The notes beneath the pieces are model-generated. The model made no database searches. It worked only from the letters and a program-made list of their open reading frames with translations, and was not told the origin of the DNA. Made by a program: the position numbers and the translations under genes. A stretch of DNA of 64,000 bases from Flavobacterium sp. Root901 (GTDB lineage: Bacteria; Bacteroidota; Bacteroidia; Flavobacteriales; Flavobacteriaceae), in NCBI RefSeq assembly GCF_001429765.1, contig NZ_LMJB01000001.1, forward strand, positions 187,896 to 251,895, in the 5' to 3' direction. Below, piece by piece: positions 7,584-16,357 of this stretch. Every line of letters begins with the position of its first letter. Position 1 is the first letter of the stretch.

Positions 7584-10415
7584 ATGCTAGATAAAGACAA
7601 TACTATTGAAGTTCTTGGCGCAAGAGTTCATAATCTAAAAAATATCGATATTTCAATTCCACGGGAAAAACTTGTTGTTATAACAGGTCTTTCCGGTTCG
7701 GGAAAATCATCTTTGGCGTTTGATACCATTTATGCTGAAGGACAGCGTCGTTATGTTGAAACTTTTTCAGCGTATGCGAGGCAATTCCTTGGCGGATTAG
7801 AACGTCCAGATGTGGATAAAATCGATGGGCTTTCGCCTGTAATTGCTATTGAACAAAAAACAACCAGCAAAAGTCCGCGCTCAACCGTTGGTACTATTAC
7901 TGAAATTTACGACTTTCTTCGACTTTTATATGCTCGAGGTGCTGATGCCTATAGTTATAATACAGGCGAAAAAATGGTTTCTTATTCTGATGAACAGATT
8001 AAAGATTTAATTATTCAGGATTATAAAGGAAAAAGAATTAACATCCTCGCCCCTGTAATTAAGGCAAGAAAAGGTCATTATGCCGAATTATTCCAGCAAA
8101 TTACAAAACAAGGATTTTTAAAAGTTCGTGTAAACGGTGAAGTTCAGGATTTAATTGCCGGAATGAAACTGGATCGTTACAAAACACACGATATTGAAAT
8201 CGTTGTAGACAGAATGGCGATCGAAGATAATCCGGATACACAAAAAAGACTGGCTGAAAGTATTAATACAGCAATGCATCACGGCGAAAATGTATTAATG
8301 ATTTTAGATCAGGATACAAATGAGGTACGCTATTTCAGCCGAAACCTGATGTGTCCTACAACCGGAATTTCATATCAGAATCCGGAACCTAACTTATTCT
8401 CTTTTAACTCTCCAAAAGGTGCGTGTCCGCATTGTAACGGATTAGGGACTGTTCACGAAATCAATGTAAAAAAGATAATCCCAAACCCAAAATTATCGAT
8501 TAAAAGTGGTGGTTTTGCTCCGCTTGGCGAATATAAATCTTCTTGGATTTTTAAGCAGTTAGAAACAATTGGAGAAAAATTCGGATTTAAAATCACAGAT
8601 CCGATTGAGAAAATTCCGGAAGAAGCCCTGTCAATGATCTTATATGGCGGAAAAGATAAATTTGTCATAAACTCAAAAGATCTTGGTGTAACAAGAGAAT
8701 ATAAAATTGATTTTGAAGGAATTTCAAACTTCATCAAAAACCAATACGACGAAAGCGCAACCACGAGCATAAAACGCTGGGCAAAAGATTTCATGGACGA
8801 AATTAATTGTCCGGTCTGCGAAGGTTCACGTCTTAAAAAAGAAGCTTTATTTTTTAGGGTAAATGAAAAAAATATCACCGAATTGTGTGATATGGATATT
8901 TCAGATTTAACAGCGTGGTTTCAGGATTTAAATAATCATTTAACCGATAAACAATTATTAATTGCTTCTGAAGTTGTAAAAGAAATTAGAGACCGTTTGA
9001 ACTTTTTAATGAATGTTGGTTTGAATTATCTGGCTTTAAGCCGAAGCTCAAAATCACTTTCGGGCGGTGAAGCACAACGTATTCGATTAGCGACACAAAT
9101 TGGTTCGCAGCTGGTTGGTGTTTTGTATATTTTAGATGAGCCCAGTATTGGTTTACATCAAAGAGACAATGAAAAACTAATCCATTCATTAGAACAATTA
9201 AGAGATATTGGTAACTCTGTTATTGTGGTGGAACACGACAAAGACATGATCGAAACAGCAGATTATGTAATCGACATTGGACCAAAAGCAGGAAAATATG
9301 GAGGAGAAATCATCAGCATTGGAACTCCTGAAGAAACTTTAAAGTCAGACACTATTACCGCTCAATATCTGAACGGTAAAATGAAATTAGAAATTCCGAA
9401 AAAGCGAAGAAAAGGAAATGGAAAATTCCTAAAACTAACTGGTGCGACAGGAAATAATCTAAAAAATGTCTCGATTGAAATACCGCTTGGTCAATTAATC
9501 TGTGTTACGGGAGTTTCAGGAAGCGGGAAATCTACTTTAATTAATGAAACGCTCTACCCTATTTTAAATGCTTATTATTTTAATGGTGTAAAAAAACCGC
9601 AGCCTTATAAAAAAATTGAAGGATTAGAACACATTGACAAAGTAATTGATATTGATCAAAGTCCGATTGGAAGAACGCCGCGTTCAAATCCTGCGACTTA
9701 TACTGAAGTTTTTACAGAAATCAGAAACTTATTTACCATGACTTCTGAAAGTATGATTCGTGGTTACAAAGCCGGACGTTTTAGTTTTAATGTAAAAGGC
9801 GGACGCTGCGAAACCTGTGAAGGTTCTGGTGTCAGAACTATTGAAATGAACTTTTTACCAGACGTTTATGTGGAATGCGAAACTTGTCAGGGAAAACGTT
9901 TTAACAGAGAAACTCTGGAGATTCGGTATAAAGGAAAATCAATTTCAGATGTTTTGGATATGACGGTAGATGAAGCTGTTCCGTTTTTTGAAAACATTCC
10001 GAAGATTTACAGAAAAGTAAAAACAATTCAGGATGTTGGTTTAGGATATATTACACTGGGTCAGCAAAGTACAACGCTTTCGGGCGGTGAAGCACAGCGT
10101 ATCAAACTGGCCGGCGAATTATCGAAAAAAGATACAGGAAATACTTTCTATATTCTTGATGAACCAACTACAGGATTGCATTTTGAAGATATTCGTGTTT
10201 TAATGGACGTAATTAATAAATTGGTTGACAAGGGAAATACGATTCTGGTTATTGAACATAATATGGACGTTATCAAACTTGCCGATTACATTATCGATAT
10301 TGGTCCAGAAGGCGGAAAAGGCGGCGGACAATTAGTTGCAAAAGGAACTCCCGAAGAAGTGGCTCAAAATAAAAAAAGCTATACGGCTAAGTTTTTGAAG
10401 AAGGAATTAGAATAA
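7584..10415 (+). CDS. uvrA: Excinuclease ABC subunit A
   Basis: A 943-residue UvrA, the damage-recognition ATPase of nucleotide excision repair, which loads UvrB at lesions. It has two ABC ATPase halves: Walker [10 protein letters not shown] near the N-terminus and GVSGSGKST in the second half, with signature/Walker B blocks [12 protein letters not shown]...[14 protein letters not shown] and [12 protein letters not shown]...[10 protein letters not shown]. Zinc-binding cysteine groups are visible as [16 protein letters not shown] and CETCEGSG...CETCQGKR. An upstream TTG at 7572 would add four residues (MLKF), but it sits at or before the predicted transcription start, so I take the ATG at 7584 ([19 protein letters not shown]). 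Length is normal for the family. Confidence 0.95.
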   Translation: MLDKDNTIEVLGARVHNLKNIDISIPREKLVVITGLSGSGKSSLAFDTIYAEGQRRYVETFSAYARQFLGGLERPDVDKIDGLSPVIAIEQKTTSKSPRSTVGTITEIYDFLRLLYARGADAYSYNTGEKMVSYSDEQIKDLIIQDYKGKRINILAPVIKARKGHYAELFQQITKQGFLKVRVNGEVQDLIAGMKLDRYKTHDIEIVVDRMAIEDNPDTQKRLAESINTAMHHGENVLMILDQDTNEVRYFSRNLMCPTTGISYQNPEPNLFSFNSPKGACPHCNGLGTVHEINVKKIIPNPKLSIKSGGFAPLGEYKSSWIFKQLETIGEKFGFKITDPIEKIPEEALSMILYGGKDKFVINSKDLGVTREYKIDFEGISNFIKNQYDESATTSIKRWAKDFMDEINCPVCEGSRLKKEALFFRVNEKNITELCDMDISDLTAWFQDLNNHLTDKQLLIASEVVKEIRDRLNFLMNVGLNYLALSRSSKSLSGGEAQRIRLATQIGSQLVGVLYILDEPSIGLHQRDNEKLIHSLEQLRDIGNSVIVVEHDKDMIETADYVIDIGPKAGKYGGEIISIGTPEETLKSDTITAQYLNGKMKLEIPKKRRKGNGKFLKLTGATGNNLKNVSIEIPLGQLICVTGVSGSGKSTLINETLYPILNAYYFNGVKKPQPYKKIEGLEHIDKVIDIDQSPIGRTPRSNPATYTEVFTEIRNLFTMTSESMIRGYKAGRFSFNVKGGRCETCEGSGVRTIEMNFLPDVYVECETCQGKRFNRETLEIRYKGKSISDVLDMTVDEAVPFFENIPKIYRKVKTIQDVGLGYITLGQQSTTLSGGEAQRIKLAGELSKKDTGNTFYILDEPTTGLHFEDIRVLMDVINKLVDKGNTILVIEHNMDVIKLADYIIDIGPEGGKGGGQLVAKGTPEEVAQNKKSYTAKFLKKELE

Positions 10416-10473
10416 ACACATTTTCATAATAACATCACTGGAAAAGTTTAAATTTCTAAGATTCTATTTATCA

Positions 10474-10584
10474 ATGAAATATAGAAATCCTCATAGAACA
10501 TCAAAAAATCCTTTAACAAGAATTGAAAAAAGTAAAGCTTTACCTGAAAAAATGTTTGACTGCCATGAAGTTTCGGAAAATTAG
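10474..10584 (+). CDS. Small ORF of 36 codons, coding status uncertain
   Basis: An ATG-initiated frame of 36 residues, rich in Lys, Arg and Asn (it opens MKYRNPHRTSKN and ends CHEVSEN), lies in the 284-bp gap between uvrA and the MORN lipoprotein. I know no family for it and see no clear promoter. It may be a chance frame or the remains of a gene. Confidence 0.18.
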   Translation: MKYRNPHRTSKNPLTRIEKSKALPEKMFDCHEVSEN

Positions 10585-10699
10585 AAAAAAAATTTTCTGT
10601 TTTACTTCATAATTAATGCCGTTATCATATTTTTAAATTTCTCGTTAATTTTAAAGTTTTCTATATTTAAAACATAAAATTAGACATCCTAATATCAAT

Positions 10700-11554
10700 A
10701 TGACAAAAAATATATTTGTGATTTTCTTTGTGATTTTTACATTAGCTTCTTGTGATAAAAAAACTGTAATAGATAAAGAAATAGAAAGTTTAGAAATCAA
10801 ACCTACGAATTTCACTTCTGTCGATACCATGTTTTATAAAAACAAAAACATTAAATCTTTACGATTAATTACAACTGCAACAGACTATCTAAATATTTCT
10901 TTTTATGAGTCTGGAAAGAAAAAATCAATTGGCCATGTAAAAAACAATCAGTGTCATGACAAATATATTGATTGGTATGAAAATGGAAAACTTAAGTGGA
11001 TTAGAGAATATAATTATGGAAATCAAATTGGAAAAAGCGTAGAATACGAAGAAAACGGAAATTTATATCAACAATTTGATAATGACAATAACGAATCAAC
11101 AACTTATTGGAAAAACGGAAAACCTAAATTAAAGTTTGTAGAAAATGGCCTGCATTATTATTTCTATAACAATGGAAATATAATGGAAAAATATGACCGA
11201 ATTAATAAAGATGAATACTTTGTCAAATATTATAATGAAAATGGAGAAATTAAATTCTCAGGAAATTACAAATTTAATATTTTATACAAAGACGGGAAAA
11301 AATATAATGGGAAAATAATTTGTTATTTTAAAAACGGGAAAACCTCACATTTTGAAGAAGTTCTCAATGGTATTCCAATTGGTAAATTCTATAGTTATCA
11401 TGGGAATGGAATTTTAAAATTTGAAAGTGAAGTTAAAGATGGGAAAGAGCTTTATTACAAATCTTATTATGAAAACGGAAAAGTTTATTTTATTAGAAAC
11501 AGAATCAAAAACACATTTAGCCAATGGGATGAAAAGGGTAAATTAATAAAATAA
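10700..11554 (+). CDS. Lipoprotein with MORN_2 / YwqK-type repeats
   Basis: A 284-residue protein with a lipoprotein signal, hydrophobic MTKNIFVIFFVIFTLASC with the lipobox ending at Cys 18. The rest is a run of repeats of about 22 residues built around a Y(x)NGK core (WYENGKLK, YEENGNLY, YWKNGKPK, YYNENGEIK, YHGNGILK, YYENGKVY), typical of the MORN_2/YwqK group. These repeats form beta-hairpin solenoids. In Bacteroidota they occur in many surface or periplasmic proteins of unknown role, and some relatives are annotated as toxin-system antitoxins; nothing here supports that role. It is a stand-alone gene with AT-rich flanks, and its composition is noticeably more A-rich than that of its neighbours. 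Confidence 0.8.
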   Translation: MTKNIFVIFFVIFTLASCDKKTVIDKEIESLEIKPTNFTSVDTMFYKNKNIKSLRLITTATDYLNISFYESGKKKSIGHVKNNQCHDKYIDWYENGKLKWIREYNYGNQIGKSVEYEENGNLYQQFDNDNNESTTYWKNGKPKLKFVENGLHYYFYNNGNIMEKYDRINKDEYFVKYYNENGEIKFSGNYKFNILYKDGKKYNGKIICYFKNGKTSHFEEVLNGIPIGKFYSYHGNGILKFESEVKDGKELYYKSYYENGKVYFIRNRIKNTFSQWDEKGKLIK

Positions 11555-11894
11555 TCATACTCTTCATTTTGTTATTTTTATTTAATTGTTATCCCATTAG
11601 GTTTCGTAGGAACGGCAAAAATTGCAGCAATAAATTTTTAATCTATTGACGATTTTTATAAAAGAAATCCATTTATAATACAATACACATCGATTAAATG
11701 CCAACAAACTCATTTCTATCTGCGCACCATTTTAATCTCTTGATTATTAATATTTAAGAAAACAATCTAGAAAGAAATATTACATTTCAATTAATAAATC
11801 TACATTTTCATAACAATTCTTAAAAAAAGCACTAATTTAGTACGCCCTTTTTGTCAGGGCTTTTTCAATCCTGGCAAGTATTAAGAGAAAACCT
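11555..11894. other. 340-bp gene-free stretch
   Basis: Very AT-rich. The only structure I see is the GCCCT/AGGGC hairpin followed by T5 near its end, listed separately. A short frame around 11585-11640 ending VPLGF-like residues could be a remnant, but it has no start and no family I recognise. Confidence 0.5.
11844..11866 (+). terminator. Short hairpin with T-run before the cupin gene
   Basis: GCCCT and AGGGC pair around a 7-base loop, followed by TTTTT. It has the form of an intrinsic terminator and ends 29 bp before the cupin start. It could end transcription arriving from the MORN gene or act as an attenuator for the cupin gene. Confidence 0.45.
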
Positions 11895-12253
11895 ATGAAT
11901 CTAAAAGAGAAATTCAGTAACGTAGACCAATATTTTTCGCCTAAAATTATTGATGAAGTAAACGATCAGTATATTAAAGTGGCAAAAATAAAAGGTCAGG
12001 AAGTTCCATGGCATAATCACGAAAACGAAGATGAATTATTTTATATTGTAGATGGTGAACTTTTGATGGAAATTGAAATCAGCCATCATTCACAATGAAA
12101 AAAGGTGATTTATTTGTAGTTAAAAAAGGCATAAATCACAGAGTTTCTTCGATTGAAGAATGTTCTATAATGCTTATAGAATCGAAAACTACTGAACATA
12201 CAGGGAAAGTTAAAAGCAAAATTACAAAGTCAATTGAAGAGCAAACGTATTAA
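11895..12253 (+). pseudogene. Small cupin-domain protein, frameshifted
   Basis: The first frame reads MNLKEKFSNVDQYFSPK, then the cupin metal motif WHNHENEDELFYIVDGEL, and stops at 12098 after an out-of-place tail SHHSQ. The missing second half follows in another frame from about 12085 to 12253: MKKGDLFVVKKGINHRV and so on, which is the normal second cupin motif. Adding one base in the short A run around 12081-12084 restores a single 119-residue cupin_2 protein. Such proteins are metal-binding beta-barrels of varied function. This is either a genuine inactivating deletion or a sequencing error. It lies alone between the MORN lipoprotein and the LOG gene. Confidence 0.8.
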
Positions 12254-12297
12254 TTAAGAAATTGTTCTTTTTATAAACCAAATTTCAATTGAAAACT

Positions 12298-12384
12298 GAT
12301 GCCCCAGCCCTGATGGGAACGGCATCCTTTTGTAGTGGGGTTCACTGCAAAAGATATAGTGGACAGCAGGAACGAGCTCCTGAA
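12298..12384 (+). ncRNA. Probable structured RNA upstream of the LOG gene
   Basis: A GC-richer block in an AT-rich gap. It starts GCCCCAGCCCTGATGGGAAC with GCC/GGC and CCC/GGG pairings, then has an 11-bp hairpin (12327-12337 pairing with 12343-12353) over a 5-base loop, then GATATAGTGG and a CAGGA/TCCTG hairpin (12366-12382). It ends about 24 bases before the LOG start. I recall near-identical blocks (GCCCTGATGG, GCGGCATCC, GATATAGCGG, AGCAGG) recurring in Flavobacterium genomes. It may be the Flavo-1 RNA motif of Rfam, but that name is from memory and unverified. It is either a cis-acting leader or a small RNA. Confidence 0.55.
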
Positions 12385-12407
12385 AAATAAATTAATAATA
12401 GCAAAAA

Positions 12408-13136
12408 ATGAGATTAGAAGATTTTGACAACGATGAGGATAAAGTAATCCAGGATCGTTTGAAACAAAAAACGTGGAATGAAATTAGAACAAATGACAGC
12501 TGGGCGATTTTTAAAATCATGGCAGAATTTGTAAATGGATATGAAAGCATGGGACGTATTGGTCCGTGTGTATCGATTTTTGGGTCGGCAAGAACAAAAC
12601 CGGATGACAAATATTATTTACTGGCTGAAAAAATAGCTTTTAAAATTAGTAAAGCAGGTTATGGCGTGATTACAGGAGGTGGTCCCGGAATAATGGAAGC
12701 TGGTAATAAGGGTGCACATTTAGGCGGAGGAACTTCGGTTGGTTTAAACATCGAGCTGCCTTTTGAACAGCATTTTAACCCCTATATTGATCACGATAAA
12801 AACCTGAATTTTGACTATTTCTTTGTGAGAAAGGTAATGTTCGTAAAATATTCACAGGGTTTTGTGGTTATGCCGGGAGGATTTGGAACTCTGGATGAAA
12901 TGTTTGAAGCAATTACTTTGATTCAGACTAAGAAAATTGGAAAATTCCCAATTATTTTAGTCGGCGTTGAATTCTGGTCCGGATTGATTGATTGGGTAAA
13001 AACAGTTTTGGTTGAAAAAATGCATACTGTAAGTCCTGAAGATTTGAACTTGTTTAAAATTGTAGATACTGAGGATGAAGTTGTTGAAGCTTTGGATAAA
13101 TTCTACAAAAAATACGATTTAAGTCCGAATTTCTAA
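12408..13136 (+). CDS. LOG-family protein (TIGR00730 Rossmann fold)
   Basis: A 242-residue Rossmann-fold protein of the LOG/lysine decarboxylase-like group. The diagnostic PGGFGTLDEMFE motif is present, with the GGGPGIMEAGNKGA loop before it. Family members hydrolyse nucleoside 5'-monophosphates, such as cytokinin riboside monophosphate or AMP, to base and ribose 5-phosphate. The bacterial role is usually nucleotide turnover. It follows a probable structured RNA with 24 bases in between, which may regulate it, and it ends before a clear terminator. Confidence 0.85.
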   Translation: MRLEDFDNDEDKVIQDRLKQKTWNEIRTNDSWAIFKIMAEFVNGYESMGRIGPCVSIFGSARTKPDDKYYLLAEKIAFKISKAGYGVITGGGPGIMEAGNKGAHLGGGTSVGLNIELPFEQHFNPYIDHDKNLNFDYFFVRKVMFVKYSQGFVVMPGGFGTLDEMFEAITLIQTKKIGKFPIILVGVEFWSGLIDWVKTVLVEKMHTVSPEDLNLFKIVDTEDEVVEALDKFYKKYDLSPNF

Positions 13137-13251
13137 AATATTTAAAAAATCTTATGAGCTAAATAAAGTAGCAAAGTTTAAGTATTCTTAAAAAAATCTG
13201 CACTTGTTGCGCTTGTAAGGTTAAATTTATACCGCAATACGATATAAAATG

Positions 13252-13280
13252 AAAGCTGTTTTTTAAAACAGCTTTTTTTA
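13252..13280 (+). terminator. Intrinsic terminator of the LOG gene
   Basis: AAAGCTGTTTT pairs with AAAACAGCTTT, followed by a T run. It is placed 115 bp after the LOG stop. Confidence 0.85.
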
Positions 13281-13344
13281 TGCTATTTTTACATAAAACC
13301 AAAACATCTTTACACACGTAACTTAAGGTATATCTATAATTTTT

Positions 13345-16185
13345 TTGCGCCAATTCTTGAAATCATTTTATAAAATTATAATCCTAGTTTTTGTTTTATT
13401 GAGTTCGATAAAACAGTATGCACAACATCAGTCTAAGATGGAAGTGGCAGTTAATGTTGAACTAAAAACACTGAATATAAAACAAGATATTACGTATTTT
13501 AACACTTCAAATGACACTTTGGTTTCGATCGTGCTGAACGATTGGAACAACGCTTTCGCAGATAAAAATACGCCTTTGGCCAAACGGTTTTCTGATGAAT
13601 TTTACAGAGGTTTCCATTTAGCAAAAGCTGTAGAAAGAGGAAATACAACGATTTTAAATTTGACCGATTCTGATTCAGCAGTACTTGAATGGGAAAGAAC
13701 AGATAAAAATCCAGATTTTATTGTGGTCAGATTAAACCAGAAACTTCATCCGGGAGAAAAAATCGATTTGCATATTACTTATATTTCAAAAATTCCAAGT
13801 GATAAATTTACTCATTACGGTTATAACCAAAATGGGATGAATTTAAAAAACTGGTTTCTGACTCCTGCACGTTTTGAAAATCATCGTTTTGTGAGATACA
13901 ACAACTTCAACTTAGACGATATAGCAAATTCAGTTGTGAATTATGAAATGGAAATAAAAATTCCCAATAATTATTCTGTTACAACAGATTTAGATTCGGT
14001 TTCAAAAGATATTTCAAATGCTTCCTATAGCAGCTATTCTTTTTCAGGCAATAACAGGACTGATTTTAGTTTAATTATAGAAAAGCAAAACAACTTTAAA
14101 TCTTTTGATAACGGAACAATTGAAGTTTTATCTGATCTGAAAAACAAAAAAATCTCCGACGCTCAAAAAGCGATTGTTATTGACAGGGTTGCTGTTTTTG
14201 CAAATAATTTTATCGGGAAATATCCAAATAAAAAAATTACAGTATCGCAGGCAGATTATGAAAGAAATCCGTTTTATGGATTAAATCAGCTGCCGTCGTT
14301 TATCAGTCCTTTTTCTGATGAATTTATGTTCGAAATTACATTCTTTAAAACTTATCTGAACAATTATTTAAAGAATACACTTCATCTTGATCCGCGAAAA
14401 GACAATTGGGTTTACGACGCAATTCAAATTTATGCCATGATGAAATACATGGAAGAAAATCATCTGGACGAAAAAATGCTGGGAAGACTTTCGAGAATGA
14501 AACTTTTTAAAAGTTATAATATTACCAACCTGACCTTTAATGAACAATACAGCTATTATTATATGCTTATGGCTCGTAAAAATCTGGATCAGCCGCTTGG
14601 TGACCCAAAAAATACTTTAATAAAATTTAACGAGCAGATTGCCAGTAAATATCGTGCAGGTTTAAGCCTCAGCTATTTAGATGATTATTTGAATCATAAT
14701 ATTGTTCCTCAAAGTATACAGGAATTTTACAATCTCAATAAAGTACAACAAACAAACCGTTATGATTTTGAGAAAATCCTAACAGAAAAAAGTCCAAAAA
14801 ATATCGATTGGTTCTTTAAAACGATAATTGATTCGAGAGAAATTATCGATTATAAATTTACAAATGTTTCTAAAACTGCAGACAACGTTCAGTTTTCTGT
14901 AAAAAGTAAAACCAATATTTATGCGCCAATTCCAATTTATGGTTTAAAGAAAAATGGTGTTGTATTTAAAGAATGGATCGAACCTAAAAATACGGATTCG
15001 GTTTACCATTTTGATCGAAAAAATGCAGACAAACTGGTAATTAACTATGAAAACGAAGTTCCCGAATTTAACCAGAGAAACAATTGGAAATCGTTGAAAA
15101 GTCTTGTGATAACCAATCGCCCGATAAAATTTAATTTTGCCAAAGATTTAGAAGATCCTTATTACAATCAAATATTATACATACCAACACTTACTTATAA
15201 TTATTATGACGGCATAACGCCCGGAATTCGTTTTCATAATAAAACAATTCTCGACAAACCGTTTACTTTTGATATTAATCCTGCTTATTCTATAAAAGCG
15301 GGAACAATTTCAGGTTCGTCTGCTTTTTCGTTAAATCAGTTTTATCGAAACAGCACTTTATATAACGTAAGATACTCCTTAAGTCAAAACTATTTTCATT
15401 ACGCGCCGGATGCTACTTACCTGAGATTAAATCCTATGGTTCAGCTCAGAATCCGGGAAGAAAACTTTAGAGACAATAGAAAACAGCTTATATTATTTCG
15501 ACAGATAATTGTAAATCGGGAAGAAAGTAAATTTTCAACAGATAATTCCAAACCTAATTATTCTGTTTTTAATGCACGTTATGTCAATACAAAAACGGAA
15601 CTGGTCAATCATATTAATTTTATGACTGATGTTCAGTTTTCGGGAGATTTCGGAAAACTATCTGCAGAAATTGAATATCGACGATTATTCGAAAACAACC
15701 GCAAATTAAATCTGAGATTATTTGCCGGGAGTTTCTTGTATAACAGAACAAATTCAGATTATTTTAGTTTTGGTTTAGACAAACCAACAGATTATTTATT
15801 TGATTATAATATTTTGGGAAGGTCTGAAACTACCGGAATTTTCAGTCAGCAGTATGTAAATGCCGAAGGAGGTTTTAAGTCTAAATTAAATCCTGCATTT
15901 GCCAATCAGTGGATGACAACCTTAAACGGGAGTTATGCTATATGGAACTGGGTTGAAGTGTATGGCGACGTGGGACTTTTAAAAAATAAACATCAAAATA
16001 TCTATTTTGGTTATGACAGCGGAGTTCGTTTAAACCTTGTTCCGGACTATTTCGAACTTTACTTTCCAGTCTATTCTAATAACGGGTGGGAAATTTCTCA
16101 AAAAAATTATAACGAAAAAATTAGATTTGTTATCACTTTAGCACCAAAAGCATTAGTCACTCTTTTCACCCGAAAATGGTTTTAA
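13345..16185 (+). CDS. M1-metallopeptidase-like outer-membrane protein lacking the zinc motif
   Basis: A protein of about 940 residues. A hydrophobic signal peptide (FYKIIILVFVLLSSIKQYAQ) is followed by a region of about 400 residues resembling the N-terminal and gluzincin domains of M1 aminopeptidases. I find no HExxH anywhere; the equivalent place reads EITFFKTYLNNYL, so it is probably not a peptidase. From about residue 610 the sequence is alternating aromatic beta-strands and ends in LFTRKWF, a terminal Phe as expected of an outer-membrane barrel. The start is odd: no ATG precedes the signal peptide. TTG at 13345 or, giving a tidier signal peptide (MKSFYKIIILV), TTG at 13357 are the options. 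The cell function is unknown. Confidence 0.65.
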   Translation: MRQFLKSFYKIIILVFVLLSSIKQYAQHQSKMEVAVNVELKTLNIKQDITYFNTSNDTLVSIVLNDWNNAFADKNTPLAKRFSDEFYRGFHLAKAVERGNTTILNLTDSDSAVLEWERTDKNPDFIVVRLNQKLHPGEKIDLHITYISKIPSDKFTHYGYNQNGMNLKNWFLTPARFENHRFVRYNNFNLDDIANSVVNYEMEIKIPNNYSVTTDLDSVSKDISNASYSSYSFSGNNRTDFSLIIEKQNNFKSFDNGTIEVLSDLKNKKISDAQKAIVIDRVAVFANNFIGKYPNKKITVSQADYERNPFYGLNQLPSFISPFSDEFMFEITFFKTYLNNYLKNTLHLDPRKDNWVYDAIQIYAMMKYMEENHLDEKMLGRLSRMKLFKSYNITNLTFNEQYSYYYMLMARKNLDQPLGDPKNTLIKFNEQIASKYRAGLSLSYLDDYLNHNIVPQSIQEFYNLNKVQQTNRYDFEKILTEKSPKNIDWFFKTIIDSREIIDYKFTNVSKTADNVQFSVKSKTNIYAPIPIYGLKKNGVVFKEWIEPKNTDSVYHFDRKNADKLVINYENEVPEFNQRNNWKSLKSLVITNRPIKFNFAKDLEDPYYNQILYIPTLTYNYYDGITPGIRFHNKTILDKPFTFDINPAYSIKAGTISGSSAFSLNQFYRNSTLYNVRYSLSQNYFHYAPDATYLRLNPMVQLRIREENFRDNRKQLILFRQIIVNREESKFSTDNSKPNYSVFNARYVNTKTELVNHINFMTDVQFSGDFGKLSAEIEYRRLFENNRKLNLRLFAGSFLYNRTNSDYFSFGLDKPTDYLFDYNILGRSETTGIFSQQYVNAEGGFKSKLNPAFANQWMTTLNGSYAIWNWVEVYGDVGLLKNKHQNIYFGYDSGVRLNLVPDYFELYFPVYSNNGWEISQKNYNEKIRFVITLAPKALVTLFTRKWF

Positions 16186-16339
16186 TTGAATAAATTTTAA
16201 TCAAAAACATAAATAATTATCAATAAAAGAACAAAAACAATAAAAATACCACAAATAAAATACGTAGTTTGTTGATTTTAAATACAAATAATTAAATTAT
16301 ATTTATTTTAAAGAATTATGATTATTGATTGTTTTTAAG

Positions 16340-16347
16340 TAATTTCG
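16340..16347 (+). promoter_or_regulatory. Possible -7 box of the E1 gene (TAATTTCG)
   Basis: One mismatch from TAnnTTTG and 10 bases before the ATG at 16358, so a very short leader is expected. Weaker than the other promoter calls. Confidence 0.35.
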
Positions 16348-16357
16348 CAGCATCAAC

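Noticed and set aside
8453..8878. Minus-strand ORF of 141 residues inside uvrA
   Set aside because: Long antisense frame of a conserved gene; no motif, no promoter, and the uvrA frame is certain.
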